Below the pieces are notes generated by a model. The model was not told where the DNA came from, made no database searches, and worked only from the letters and a program-made list of their open reading frames with translations. Source: Halothermothrix sp. DTU029 (GTDB lineage: Bacteria; Bacillota; Halanaerobiia; Halanaerobiales; DTU029). Taken from it: 45,915 nt of DNA. The position numbers were made by a program, and so were the translations under genes. The DNA lies in NCBI GenBank assembly GCA_001512435.1, contig LFRS01000183.1:1-45915 (forward strand). The letters are read 5' to 3'. Shown piece after piece: positions 37,727 to 45,915 of this stretch; the first letter of the stretch is position 1; the number at the start of each line of letters is the position of its first letter.

Positions 37727-38608
37727 ATGGATAGTTTCGGGGAAGTATTGACAGCTATGGTTACACCTTTTAATGAGAAATTGGAGTTAGACCTGAAAAA
37801 GGCCAGGGAATTGGCTGCTTATCTGGTAGATAATGGTTCAGATGGCCTGGTTGTACTGGGAACAACAGGAGAATCTCCTACCCTTACTTATGAGGAAAAG
37901 GTAAGCTTATTGGAAACAGTAGTTGATGAAGTAGGAGACAGGGCAGTAGTAATTGCTGGAACTGGTTCTTATTCTACTGCCGAGAGTATTAAAATGACAG
38001 AAAAGGCTGAAGCTATAGGAGTAGATGGCATTATGCTGGTTACTCCCTATTACAATAAACCATCACAATCTGGCCTTTATTATCATTTTAAGGCAATTGC
38101 TGAAAAAACAAGACTCCCTATCATGCTCTATAATATCCCTGGCCGTACTGCCAGAAATATCGAAGTAGAGACCATGTTGGAATTATCTAAAATAGATAAT
38201 ATCATAGCAGTAAAAGAAGCCAGTGGAGACTTAAATCAGGTTTCCAAACTGAGCAGACTTTTACCTGATGATTTTCTGATTTATAGTGGTGATGATAGTT
38301 TATTATTACCGATTTTAGCTGTAGGTGGCGAGGGAGTTGTCAGTGTAGCTGCACATCTGGTGGGAAATGAAATCAAGCAAATGATTAGAGATTTTAAAAA
38401 TGGGGGACTGGAAGAGGCCATAGAGATGAACAGGAAACTGGGTCCTTTATTTGAAGCTCTTTTTATCACAACTAATCCAGTTCCTGTCAAAACAGCTTTA
38501 AACCTTATCGGTAGAGAAGTCGGAGGAGTAAGAGGGCCTTTGTATGCTATGAATGAGCAAGAAGAAAAGAGGCTTATAGAGGTATTAAAGGAGTATCAAC
38601 TCCTTTAA
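37727..38608 (+). CDS. dapA: 4-hydroxy-tetrahydrodipicolinate synthase
   Basis: GEVLTAMVTPFNEKLELD; LVVLGTTGESPTLTYEEK; LPIMLYNIPGRTARNIEVETMLELSKIDNIIAVKEASGD. Confidence 0.96.
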   Translation: MDSFGEVLTAMVTPFNEKLELDLKKARELAAYLVDNGSDGLVVLGTTGESPTLTYEEKVSLLETVVDEVGDRAVVIAGTGSYSTAESIKMTEKAEAIGVDGIMLVTPYYNKPSQSGLYYHFKAIAEKTRLPIMLYNIPGRTARNIEVETMLELSKIDNIIAVKEASGDLNQVSKLSRLLPDDFLIYSGDDSLLLPILAVGGEGVVSVAAHLVGNEIKQMIRDFKNGGLEEAIEMNRKLGPLFEALFITTNPVPVKTALNLIGREVGGVRGPLYAMNEQEEKRLIEVLKEYQLL

Positions 38609-38620
38609 TACCTCTTTTTT
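38578..38620 (+). terminator. rho-independent terminator overlapping the dapA 3' end
   Basis: 17-bp perfect stem AGAGGTATTAAAGGAGT (38578-38594) - atca - ACTCCTTTAATACCTCT (38599-38615) then T run; dapA stop TAA (38606-38608) lies in the right arm. Confidence 0.85.
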
Positions 38621-38631
38621 TGAAAGAAGAC

Positions 38632-38660
38632 TTGTCTTTTATCTATTTAAAGGATATAAT
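38632..38660 (+). promoter_or_regulatory. Vegetative promoter of rnj
   Basis: TTGTCT (38632-38637) - 17 bp - TATAAT (38655-38660). Confidence 0.6.
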
Positions 38661-38750
38661 AAAGCTAACGGGTAAAAATGAACGGATTATTGGAATGATC
38701 ATTTGTTAAGATTTATGCACGGATAAAATGGAGGTGTCTTTTTTTATTTA

Positions 38751-40430
38751 ATGACAAAAAAGAATAAAAATAATTATGAAGTATCTGTTATTCCTTTAGG
38801 TGGAATAGGAGAAATTGGTAAAAACATGGTAGTGGTAGAAGTAGGTAAGGAGATCCTTATTGTAGATGCGGGGGTAATGTTTCCAGAAGATGAGTTATTA
38901 GGAATCGATCTGGTTATTCCTGATTTTACTTATATAAGGGAAAATAAAGACCGGGTTAAAGGGATTCTCTTGACCCATGGACATGAGGATCATATTGGTG
39001 CTTTGCCTTATCTACTACGGGAAATCAATGTTCCAGTATATGGTACCAGGCTGACACTGGGCTTACTGGAAGGAAAACTTAAAGAACATCGCCTATTAAG
39101 AGAGACCCGTTTAAAAGTAGTTAATCCTGGTAATTCTGTTCAAATAGGAAAAATAAAGGTAGATTTTATTAGAGTTAATCACAGTATAGCAGATACCTGT
39201 GCTCTGGCAATCCATACACCTTTAGGTCCAATTATTTATGCCAGTGACTTTAAGTTTGATCAAACCCCTATTGATGGAGAGGTAGCTGATTTTCATAAAT
39301 TGGCTGAACTTGGTGATTCTAAACCAGGGGTACTGGCTTTGTTCTCGGACAGTACTAATGTGGAAAGAGAAGGCTATACTTTGTCAGAAAGTGTTGTCGG
39401 CCATACCATTGAAGAGATTTTTAGGGTAGCAAAAAATAGGATTATTGTTGCTACATTTGCATCAAATATTCACAGGATTCAACAGATTATTAATTCAGCC
39501 TTTAAATATAATAGGAAAGTAGCTTTTACTGGCAGAAGTATGATCAATAATATTGAGATTGCCAGAAATTTAGGTTATTTAACCATTCCGGATGATATGA
39601 TAATAAATATAAAAAATTGTTTTAATTACCCTGATAATGAAATCGTATTATTAACTACCGGCAGCCAGGGAGAACCTATGGCTGCATTGACCAGAATGGC
39701 CAGGGGAGATCATTATCATATCAACATCAGGCAGGGAGACACAGTTATTATCTCTGCTTCGGCGATACCAGGAAATGAACGCTTTATTGGTGAGACCATT
39801 AATCAGCTTTATAAAAAGGGTGCTGAGGTTATCTATGAAGATATATCCGGAGTTCATGTATCTGGCCATGCCAGCCAGGAAGAATTAAAATTAATGTTAA
39901 ATCTGGTGAAACCGAAGTATTTTGTGCCTACCCATGGTGAGTACAGGCATTTAATGCGTCATGCTACACTGGCCAGGGAAGTAGGCATACCGGAAAAGAA
40001 TATCTATATAGCCGAGATTGGTGACCGGATAGTATTTACAGAAAAACAGATTAAAAAGCATGGTAGTGTACAGGCTGGTAGTATCTATGTAGATGGCCTG
40101 GGTGTTGGCGATGTTGGCAATATTGTACTACGTGATCGTAAACTTCTATCAGAAGATGGAATTATTATAGTAGTATTAACAATTGACAGTCATGGAAAAA
40201 TTCTATCAGGACCTGATATTGTTACCCGTGGTTTTGTTTATATACGAGAATCTGAAGAATTAATTGCTGAAGCTACTTCCAGACTGGAAGAAAAACTGAA
40301 AGAATGTGAAAATAACAAAGTAACCGAATGGTCAATTCTGAAAAATCAAATCCGTGAAACCTTGAATGAGTTTATCTATAAAAAAACAAAGAGAAATCCA
40401 ATGATCCTTCCAATAATAATGCAGGTTTAG
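38751..40430 (+). CDS. rnj: Ribonuclease J
   Basis: SVIPLGGIGEIGKNMVVVE; LLTHGHEDHIGALPYLL; TGSQGEPMAALTRMA; VSGHASQEELKLMLNLVKPKYFVPTHGEYRHL. Confidence 0.95.
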   Translation: MTKKNKNNYEVSVIPLGGIGEIGKNMVVVEVGKEILIVDAGVMFPEDELLGIDLVIPDFTYIRENKDRVKGILLTHGHEDHIGALPYLLREINVPVYGTRLTLGLLEGKLKEHRLLRETRLKVVNPGNSVQIGKIKVDFIRVNHSIADTCALAIHTPLGPIIYASDFKFDQTPIDGEVADFHKLAELGDSKPGVLALFSDSTNVEREGYTLSESVVGHTIEEIFRVAKNRIIVATFASNIHRIQQIINSAFKYNRKVAFTGRSMINNIEIARNLGYLTIPDDMIINIKNCFNYPDNEIVLLTTGSQGEPMAALTRMARGDHYHINIRQGDTVIISASAIPGNERFIGETINQLYKKGAEVIYEDISGVHVSGHASQEELKLMLNLVKPKYFVPTHGEYRHLMRHATLAREVGIPEKNIYIAEIGDRIVFTEKQIKKHGSVQAGSIYVDGLGVGDVGNIVLRDRKLLSEDGIIIVVLTIDSHGKILSGPDIVTRGFVYIRESEELIAEATSRLEEKLKECENNKVTEWSILKNQIRETLNEFIYKKTKRNPMILPIIMQV

Positions 40431-40435
40431 AAAAT

Positions 40436-40465
40436 AAGCAGCCAGTTTTACTGGCTGCTTTTTAT
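40436..40465 (+). terminator. rho-independent terminator after rnj
   Basis: AGCAGCCAG-tttta-CTGGCTGCT followed by TTTTTA. Confidence 0.8.
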
Positions 40466-40531
40466 ATATACATAATCTGGATAAGAGATGATAATACTAA
40501 TTCTTGATAATATATCAAGGAGTGAGCTGAA

Positions 40532-41299
40532 ATGGATTTATTGTCAGATAAGGGAAATAGATACTCTAAATTAACAGAAGAAAATATTACAGGATTAAAT
40601 AAAGAGGATAATCCAGAAGAAGAAATGGCCAATACAGAAAGTACAATAGAAACAATTAAGGAACTGGGAGGAATTACCCCCCCTGTAGAAGTAAAAAGCG
40701 ATATCCATACTATGACAATTATAGGCCAGATTGAAGGGCACATGGTATTACCACAAAAAAATAAAACAACTAAATATGAACATATTATACCACAATTAGT
40801 TGCCATAGAAGAAAATCCAAATATAAAAGGCCTGCTGATTATCCTGAATACTGTTGGGGGAGATATAGAAGCCGGCCTGGCTATCTCGGAGATGATCAGT
40901 AGTATGAAGACACCAACAGTATCTCTGGTACTGGGCGGCGGTCATAGTATCGGTGTTCCCATTGCTGTGGCTACAGACTATTCTTTTATTGCTTCTACAG
41001 CCAGTATGACAATTCACCCCATCAGATTAAATGGCCTGGTAATAGGTGTACCCCAGACCTATGAATATCTGGATAAAATGCAGGACCGGATAATTAAATT
41101 TGTCAGCACTCATTCCCAAATATCTGAAGAAAAATTCAGAGAGTTAATGTTTCGGACAGGGGAATTGGTCAGGGATGTAGGAACAGTCTTAATAGGCAAG
41201 GAGGCTGTTGAATTTGGCATAGTAAATGAAGTTGGGGGACTTGAGGCTGCCCTGGCTAAAATAAGGTCTTTAGCAAGAAGTAGTTATGGGGTGAAATAA
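40532..41299 (+). CDS. tepA: ClpP-class serine protease, TepA-like
   Basis: [68 protein letters not shown]; synteny after rnj. Confidence 0.88.
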   Translation: MDLLSDKGNRYSKLTEENITGLNKEDNPEEEMANTESTIETIKELGGITPPVEVKSDIHTMTIIGQIEGHMVLPQKNKTTKYEHIIPQLVAIEENPNIKGLLIILNTVGGDIEAGLAISEMISSMKTPTVSLVLGGGHSIGVPIAVATDYSFIASTASMTIHPIRLNGLVIGVPQTYEYLDKMQDRIIKFVSTHSQISEEKFRELMFRTGELVRDVGTVLIGKEAVEFGIVNEVGGLEAALAKIRSLARSSYGVK

Positions 41300-41302
41300 T
41301 CA

Positions 41303-41524
41303 ATGCTGAATTATTCCATCTATCCTCTGGAAATGGTATTAGAGGATTATGATAATTTTGAGGTAAAATACGATGAGCTAATTCTTCCTGATGGTTTAAA
41401 AATCCTGGCCGAAAGAATAGATCAAGAAGATGTAAAGGTGGTTAAAATAATATCTACAGATCCACAGGATTATTTAAGACCTGAATTACAGCCCGGTACA
41501 ATAATAAAGGCAAAAATTTATTGA
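41303..41524 (+). CDS. YlzJ-like small protein
   Basis: 73 aa, LNYSIYPLEMVLEDYDNFEVKYDELILPDGL; position between tepA and spoIIIE as for ylzJ. Confidence 0.7.
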   Translation: MLNYSIYPLEMVLEDYDNFEVKYDELILPDGLKILAERIDQEDVKVVKIISTDPQDYLRPELQPGTIIKAKIY

Positions 41525-41591
41525 AACAACTGCTAAATAAGGAAAATAAGGCATAGTTATATTTTAAAGTAGAATAGAAAGGAATATAACT

Positions 41592-42521
41592 ATGCTAACC
41601 TTTTTTTCTGGTTTGTTTCTATTTCTAGGGGGACTGGAAGGCAGTAAGTGGGCAATCAAAAACCTGGTCAATGAAAAGATAATAAGGCTAATCCTTGCTC
41701 TGGATAAGCATTTTTATCTTTCTATTTTTATGGGTATTATAATAACGGCTATAATGCAAAGCAGCAGTGCCGTATCTGTTATATTGATCGGTTTAATTGA
41801 AGCCGGGGTATTATCTTTAAAACCGGCTATAGGAATTATGATAGGTGCCAATATAGGGACTACAGTAACTGGCCAGATCCTCACTTATCCTATAGTCAAT
41901 TATTATCCTTATCTGATTAGCCTGGGGCTCTGTATAGGGGTATTGAGCCTCTTTATCAAAAAGGAAACCTTGTTTTATATAGGGACCTGTTTATTTTTTT
42001 ATGGCCTTATTTTTGTTGGTTTAATTCTTATGACAAGATTTTTTCAGTCTCCAGAAAAAAGAAAACTGATCGAAATAATTTTACAATTCTCTGGGAAAAA
42101 TATTATATTAGGGATCTTACTAGGTGCAGTTATTACAGCTATCATACAGAGTAGTAGTGCCTTGACAGGAATTGTTATAGGCCTGGCTTTTAATAATCTG
42201 ATTAGTTTAAGAACAGCTATCTCTTTGACCCTGGGCAGTAATATGGGCACCTGTTTTACTGCTTTTCTGGCCAGTATTAATTCTGGACACTTCTCACAAA
42301 AGCTGGCCAAAGGGCACTTTGTTTTTAATCTCCTGGGTGTTTTAGCTCTACTTCCTCTTTTTTATCCCTTTGAGGCTATTGTCAGAATATCCAGTCCTGA
42401 ACTGACCAGGCAGATAGCCAATGCCCAGACCTATTTTAATATTTTTAATACAATTATCATCCTACCTTTCATAAATACTTTTATTAGTTGGTTAATGGGA
42501 AAAGAGGATGATTTGCACTGA
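41592..42521 (+). CDS. Na/Pi cotransporter family protein (NptA-like)
   Basis: Duplicated signature MQSSSAVSVILIGLIEAG / IQSSSALTGIVIGLAF; multiple TM segments; IMIGANIGTTVTGQ / LGSNMGTCFTAF. Confidence 0.88.
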   Translation: MLTFFSGLFLFLGGLEGSKWAIKNLVNEKIIRLILALDKHFYLSIFMGIIITAIMQSSSAVSVILIGLIEAGVLSLKPAIGIMIGANIGTTVTGQILTYPIVNYYPYLISLGLCIGVLSLFIKKETLFYIGTCLFFYGLIFVGLILMTRFFQSPEKRKLIEIILQFSGKNIILGILLGAVITAIIQSSSALTGIVIGLAFNNLISLRTAISLTLGSNMGTCFTAFLASINSGHFSQKLAKGHFVFNLLGVLALLPLFYPFEAIVRISSPELTRQIANAQTYFNIFNTIIILPFINTFISWLMGKEDDLH

Positions 42522-42595
42522 TTGAGGCAGGAATATTATAGTTGGTGGAGAAATTATTATTATACTTATTGTGGATATTAGATGAGGTGAAAAAG

Positions 42596-44806
42596 ATGGC
42601 AAAGAAGGTAAAAGAAAAAGCTGTAGAAAAAGAGGAACTTTCAATTGATCAGGAACATATAGAGAAAAGGAAAAATGAAATACTGGGAATTTTAATAATT
42701 GCCTTTGCTTTCCTCAGTGTTATCTCCTTATTTACTGATACAGCAGGTCTGGTTGGTAAGGAATTATCCCGGCTTTATTTTTATATATTCGGCTATGGTT
42801 CTTATATCATACCAATCCTATTATTATTCTGGGGTATTACTTTAATAAGGCTCAAGGGTTTCCAGTTCAATTTTCGCGTACTGGGTTTTTTATTGGCCTT
42901 TATTTCTTGGTTAGCTATTGTACATACTTATCAGTTTCCTGATTTTCCTCTGGAAAAGGCCCTGGATGGGCAAGGTGGAGGCTTAATAGCTGGAAGCATT
43001 TCCTGGCTATTTTTAAAATTATTTGGTTCTATTGGAGCTTATGTGGTATTAATAGCAATCCTTTTAATAGGTGTCCTTTTATGGGCAAATATATACCTGG
43101 TTTCTCTTTTAGAAAAAATAAAAGGCTTTTTTAAGAAACTTGCCCTCTGGTTTAAGGAGAAGAAAAAGAAGACTAAGGAAGTTGAAGAAGATTTAGCCAT
43201 TATAGATATCACAGATTATGAGGAAATTAATCCTTTTGCAGAGGATTTAGAAGGAGACCAGGACTTCATTGAAGCTGATATATTTGTAGAGCCACTTCCT
43301 GTGGAAAAAACAGAAGAAAAAAAAGAAATTAGTTTAGATAAAATAGAAAAGAAGAAGGAGGAAAAAAGTAATAATTTAATCAAATACAGGCTGCCAGGAT
43401 TAAGATTTTTAAAGGATAGCAAAAAAGAGCGGGAAAAACCGGGGAATAAGTCCAGTATTCTGGAAGAAACCCTGCAAAGTTTTGGTGTTAATGCCCGGGT
43501 AGTAAAAGTTAACCATGGGCCAACTATAACCAGATATGAGCTACAGCCAGCAAGTGGTGTAAAGGTTAGTAGAATTGTCAGCCTTGCTGATGATATAGCC
43601 CTGGCTCTGGCTGCCCCAGGTGTCCGGATTGAGGCACCAATTCCAGGAAAAGCTGCTGTGGGAGTAGAAGTCCCCCATCAGAAAAATATTACTGTTGGTT
43701 TAAAAGATATTATTGCATCCAGAGAATTTAGTAAATCCAGGGATAGAATTCCTTTAGCTCTCGGTATGGGTATAGATGGCAAACCTATAGTAGCAGATCT
43801 AACTGAAATGCCCCATTTACTGGTTGCCGGAGCAACGGGTTCAGGGAAAAGTGTCTGTATAAATACCATTATTACCAGTATCCTATATAAAGCTACACCG
43901 GAAGAAGTAAAATTATTATTGATTGATCCTAAAAAGGTAGAATTGAGTGTCTACCAGGGCTTACCCCATTTATTTGCACCTGTTGTAACAGATCCCAAAA
44001 AAGCAGCTGCTGTTTTGAAACTGGTTGTCCAGGAGATGGAGAATCGCTATGAGTTGTTTTCTGAAAGTGGAACCAGGGGTATAGACTCTTATAATAATAA
44101 GGTTTCCCAGGAGGAGAGGCTTCCTTATATAGTAGTAATAGTTGATGAACTCTCTGATCTAATGATGGCTTCTGCCAATGAAGTTGAGGAGAGCATCTGT
44201 AGATTAGCCCAGATGGCCAGAGCAGCAGGTATCCATCTCATTCTGGCTACTCAACGTCCATCTGTAGATGTTATAACAGGCCTAATAAAAGCAAACATTC
44301 CCAGCCGTATCTCCTTTGCGGTTTCTTCCCAGACAGATTCCCGTACCATACTGGATATGGGTGGTGCAGAAAAACTATTAGGGAAGGGAGACATGTTGTT
44401 TTACCCGGCGGGGACCCAGAAACCCCAACGGGTTCAAGGGGCTTTTATAGATAATGATGAGATTTTTGCTATAGTAGATTTTGTAAAAAACCAGGCTAAT
44501 CCTGATTATGTCTTTGATGTTGACAATATTGAAGAAAAGATTAGCCTGGAAAGTGATGATGAACGTGACGAATTGTATTATGAGGCCATTAAATTGGTAG
44601 TTAATTATCGGGCCTCTATATCAATGTTACAGAGAAGACTACGTATTGGCCATAGCCGGGCCGCCAGAATGATTGATATGATGGAAGAGGACGGTATTGT
44701 AGGTCCCTATGTGGGGAGTAAAGCCAGAGAAGTTTTAATCTCCAAAGAAGAACTGGATGATTTCTTAAAAGAAAGGCAGGTAAACCATGATGATACTGAA
44801 ATATAA
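42596..44806 (+). CDS. DNA translocase FtsK/SpoIIIE
   Basis: LLVAGATGSGKSVCINTIITSILYKATPEEVKLLLIDPKKVEL; ATQRPSVDVITGLIKANIPSRISFAVSSQTDSRTILD; C-terminal gamma domain LQRRLRIGHSRAARMIDMMEEDGIV. Start at ATG 42596 after SD gaggtga. Confidence 0.95.
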   Translation: MAKKVKEKAVEKEELSIDQEHIEKRKNEILGILIIAFAFLSVISLFTDTAGLVGKELSRLYFYIFGYGSYIIPILLLFWGITLIRLKGFQFNFRVLGFLLAFISWLAIVHTYQFPDFPLEKALDGQGGGLIAGSISWLFLKLFGSIGAYVVLIAILLIGVLLWANIYLVSLLEKIKGFFKKLALWFKEKKKKTKEVEEDLAIIDITDYEEINPFAEDLEGDQDFIEADIFVEPLPVEKTEEKKEISLDKIEKKKEEKSNNLIKYRLPGLRFLKDSKKEREKPGNKSSILEETLQSFGVNARVVKVNHGPTITRYELQPASGVKVSRIVSLADDIALALAAPGVRIEAPIPGKAAVGVEVPHQKNITVGLKDIIASREFSKSRDRIPLALGMGIDGKPIVADLTEMPHLLVAGATGSGKSVCINTIITSILYKATPEEVKLLLIDPKKVELSVYQGLPHLFAPVVTDPKKAAAVLKLVVQEMENRYELFSESGTRGIDSYNNKVSQEERLPYIVVIVDELSDLMMASANEVEESICRLAQMARAAGIHLILATQRPSVDVITGLIKANIPSRISFAVSSQTDSRTILDMGGAEKLLGKGDMLFYPAGTQKPQRVQGAFIDNDEIFAIVDFVKNQANPDYVFDVDNIEEKISLESDDERDELYYEAIKLVVNYRASISMLQRRLRIGHSRAARMIDMMEEDGIVGPYVGSKAREVLISKEELDDFLKERQVNHDDTEI

Positions 44807-44860
44807 AAACCTTTTCAGACAATTATAAATTAAACTGCCTGATAGGAAAGGAGGAGGAAA

Positions 44861-45700
44861 ATGAGTATAGGTGAAATTTTAAAAAAAGCCAGGGAGGAAA
44901 AAGGTTTAACATATAAGGAGATTCAAAATGCTATAAAGATTAGAGCAAAATACCTTGAAGCACTGGAAAACAATGATTTTGATGTAATTCCCGGAGAGGC
45001 ATATGTAAAGGCTTTCTTAAAAGGCTATGGAAATCATCTTGGACTGGAAGGGGATCAATTAGTTGAGGAATATATCAACTTGAAAGAGGAAGAAAAAAGA
45101 CTGCTGGAAGAAGAAGGGGATAATAATAAAGAGGGCAATGGGTTTTTCCAGAAGAAGGGGTTAATAAGTATCATAATTGCTTTAATTATCTTATTAGTGC
45201 TGGCAATACTTATTTATAACATTGGCCTCTTAAATAATTCAAGGAATGAATTACAGGTCAATCAGGGAATAGATAATAACCAGAATATTAGCATGAATCA
45301 TCAATTGAATTCTCTAGAAGATGAAAGGGTTTTTGATAGACTAAACAATAATGATGATCTGGGTATAGGGATAGAAGGTAAAGAAGATAATGAGTTAGAA
45401 GATACAGGAGGAGAAGGCATAATTAATAAGACTTTCCAGGAAGAAGGAGAAGTTCATACAGAGCTTACTTTGAAAGAGCTGGAAATTATAATTACTGAAA
45501 GAAGCTGGTTACAGGTTTTTGCAGATGGAGAAAAGGTCTATGAAGGTATAATGGAGGAAGGGGAAAATAAAAATATAGCCTACAAAAATAATATATCCAT
45601 GAAAATTGGCAATGCCGCAGGTGTAAAGGTAAAAAAAGGCCAGGAGATACTTGGCCCCTGGGGAAATAGGGGACAAGTTATTGAAAAGATATTAGATTAA
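44861..45700 (+). CDS. Helix-turn-helix / DUF4115 membrane protein (RodZ/YmfM-like)
   Basis: MSIGEILKKAREEKGLTYKEIQNAIKIRAKYLEALENNDFDVIPGEAYVKAFLKGYG; single TM; C-terminal SWLQVFADGEKVYEGIMEEGE. Confidence 0.88.
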   Translation: MSIGEILKKAREEKGLTYKEIQNAIKIRAKYLEALENNDFDVIPGEAYVKAFLKGYGNHLGLEGDQLVEEYINLKEEEKRLLEEEGDNNKEGNGFFQKKGLISIIIALIILLVLAILIYNIGLLNNSRNELQVNQGIDNNQNISMNHQLNSLEDERVFDRLNNNDDLGIGIEGKEDNELEDTGGEGIINKTFQEEGEVHTELTLKELEIIITERSWLQVFADGEKVYEGIMEEGENKNIAYKNNISMKIGNAAGVKVKKGQEILGPWGNRGQVIEKILD

Positions 45701-45733
45701 AAAATCCGGTCACTAAAAATGACCGGATTTTAA
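45701..45733. terminator. Terminator after rodZ-like gene, possibly shared with the opposing tRNAs
   Basis: AAAATCCGGTCA-ctaaaaa-TGACCGGATTTT 12-bp stem. Confidence 0.8.
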
Positions 45734-45745
45734 TAATTATATATT

Positions 45746-45831
45746 TGGTGGAGGGAGAAGGATTCGAACCTTCGTAGGCATCCGCCGGCAGATTTACAGT
45801 CTGCTCCCTTTAGCCACTCGGGCATCCCTCC
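45746..45831 (-). tRNA. tRNA-Tyr (GTA), CCA encoded
   Basis: Minus strand GGAGGGA...GCAGACTGTAAATCTGC...GGTTCGAATCC...TCCCTCCACCA; long variable arm; anticodon GTA. Confidence 0.95.
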
Positions 45832-45839
45832 ATAAAAAA

Positions 45840-45915
45840 TGGCACCCTCAAGGGGATTTGAACCCCTGCCGCCAGGATGAAAACCTGGTGTCCTAGACCA
45901 CTAGACGATGAGGGC
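45840..45915 (-). tRNA. tRNA-Glu (TTC), CCA encoded
   Basis: Minus strand GCCCTCATCGTCTAGTGGTCTAGGAC...CCAGGTTTTCATCCTGG...GGTTCAAATCC...TGAGGGTGCCA; anticodon TTC. Confidence 0.95.

Noticed and set aside
40471-40478. CATAATCT (SigK/SigE-like -10) upstream of tepA
   Set aside because: No AC element at 16-17 bp spacing; considered a chance match.
1-45915. CRISPR array, prophage, transposase/IS element or toxin-antitoxin pair
   Set aside because: No spaced direct repeats, integrase/transposase motifs or phage structural genes found; the only tandem array is the small minisatellite at 25623-25761.

Overview
AT-rich, gene-dense window from what looks like an anaerobic, endospore-capable low-GC Firmicute. 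A Halanaerobiales-like origin is an inference from gene content only. Most of it is core metabolism: argG-GNAT-argH, thrB-hom-aspartate kinase, YhaO/YhaN-like repair proteins, asnS, ogt, pepF, pepV, argS, M18 aminopeptidase, iadA, a TauE/SafE permease, a THUMP-type rRNA methyltransferase and glgP. It also carries a long diaminopimelate/dipicolinate/spore block (dapB-dpaA-dpaB-dapG-dapA-rnj-tepA-ylzJ-like-Na/Pi symporter-spoIIIE/ftsK-rodZ-like), ending in tRNA-Tyr and tRNA-Glu on the minus strand. I see no CRISPR array, prophage, transposon or obvious defence island. The best candidate for an undescribed system is the overlapping gene pair at 27137-29771: a GCS2-type glutamate-cysteine-ligase-like enzyme plus a glutathionylspermidine-synthase-like ATP-grasp enzyme. 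Other points of interest are SigK-like promoters before dpaA and a Cu/Zn-SOD-like gene, a possible AUA start in dpaA, an 18/11-bp minisatellite, a hairpin covering the SD and start codon of the Na/Pi symporter, tandem ARG-box-like sites at argG, and a terminator overlapping the dapA stop codon. All calls are by eye; no searches or folding programs were run.
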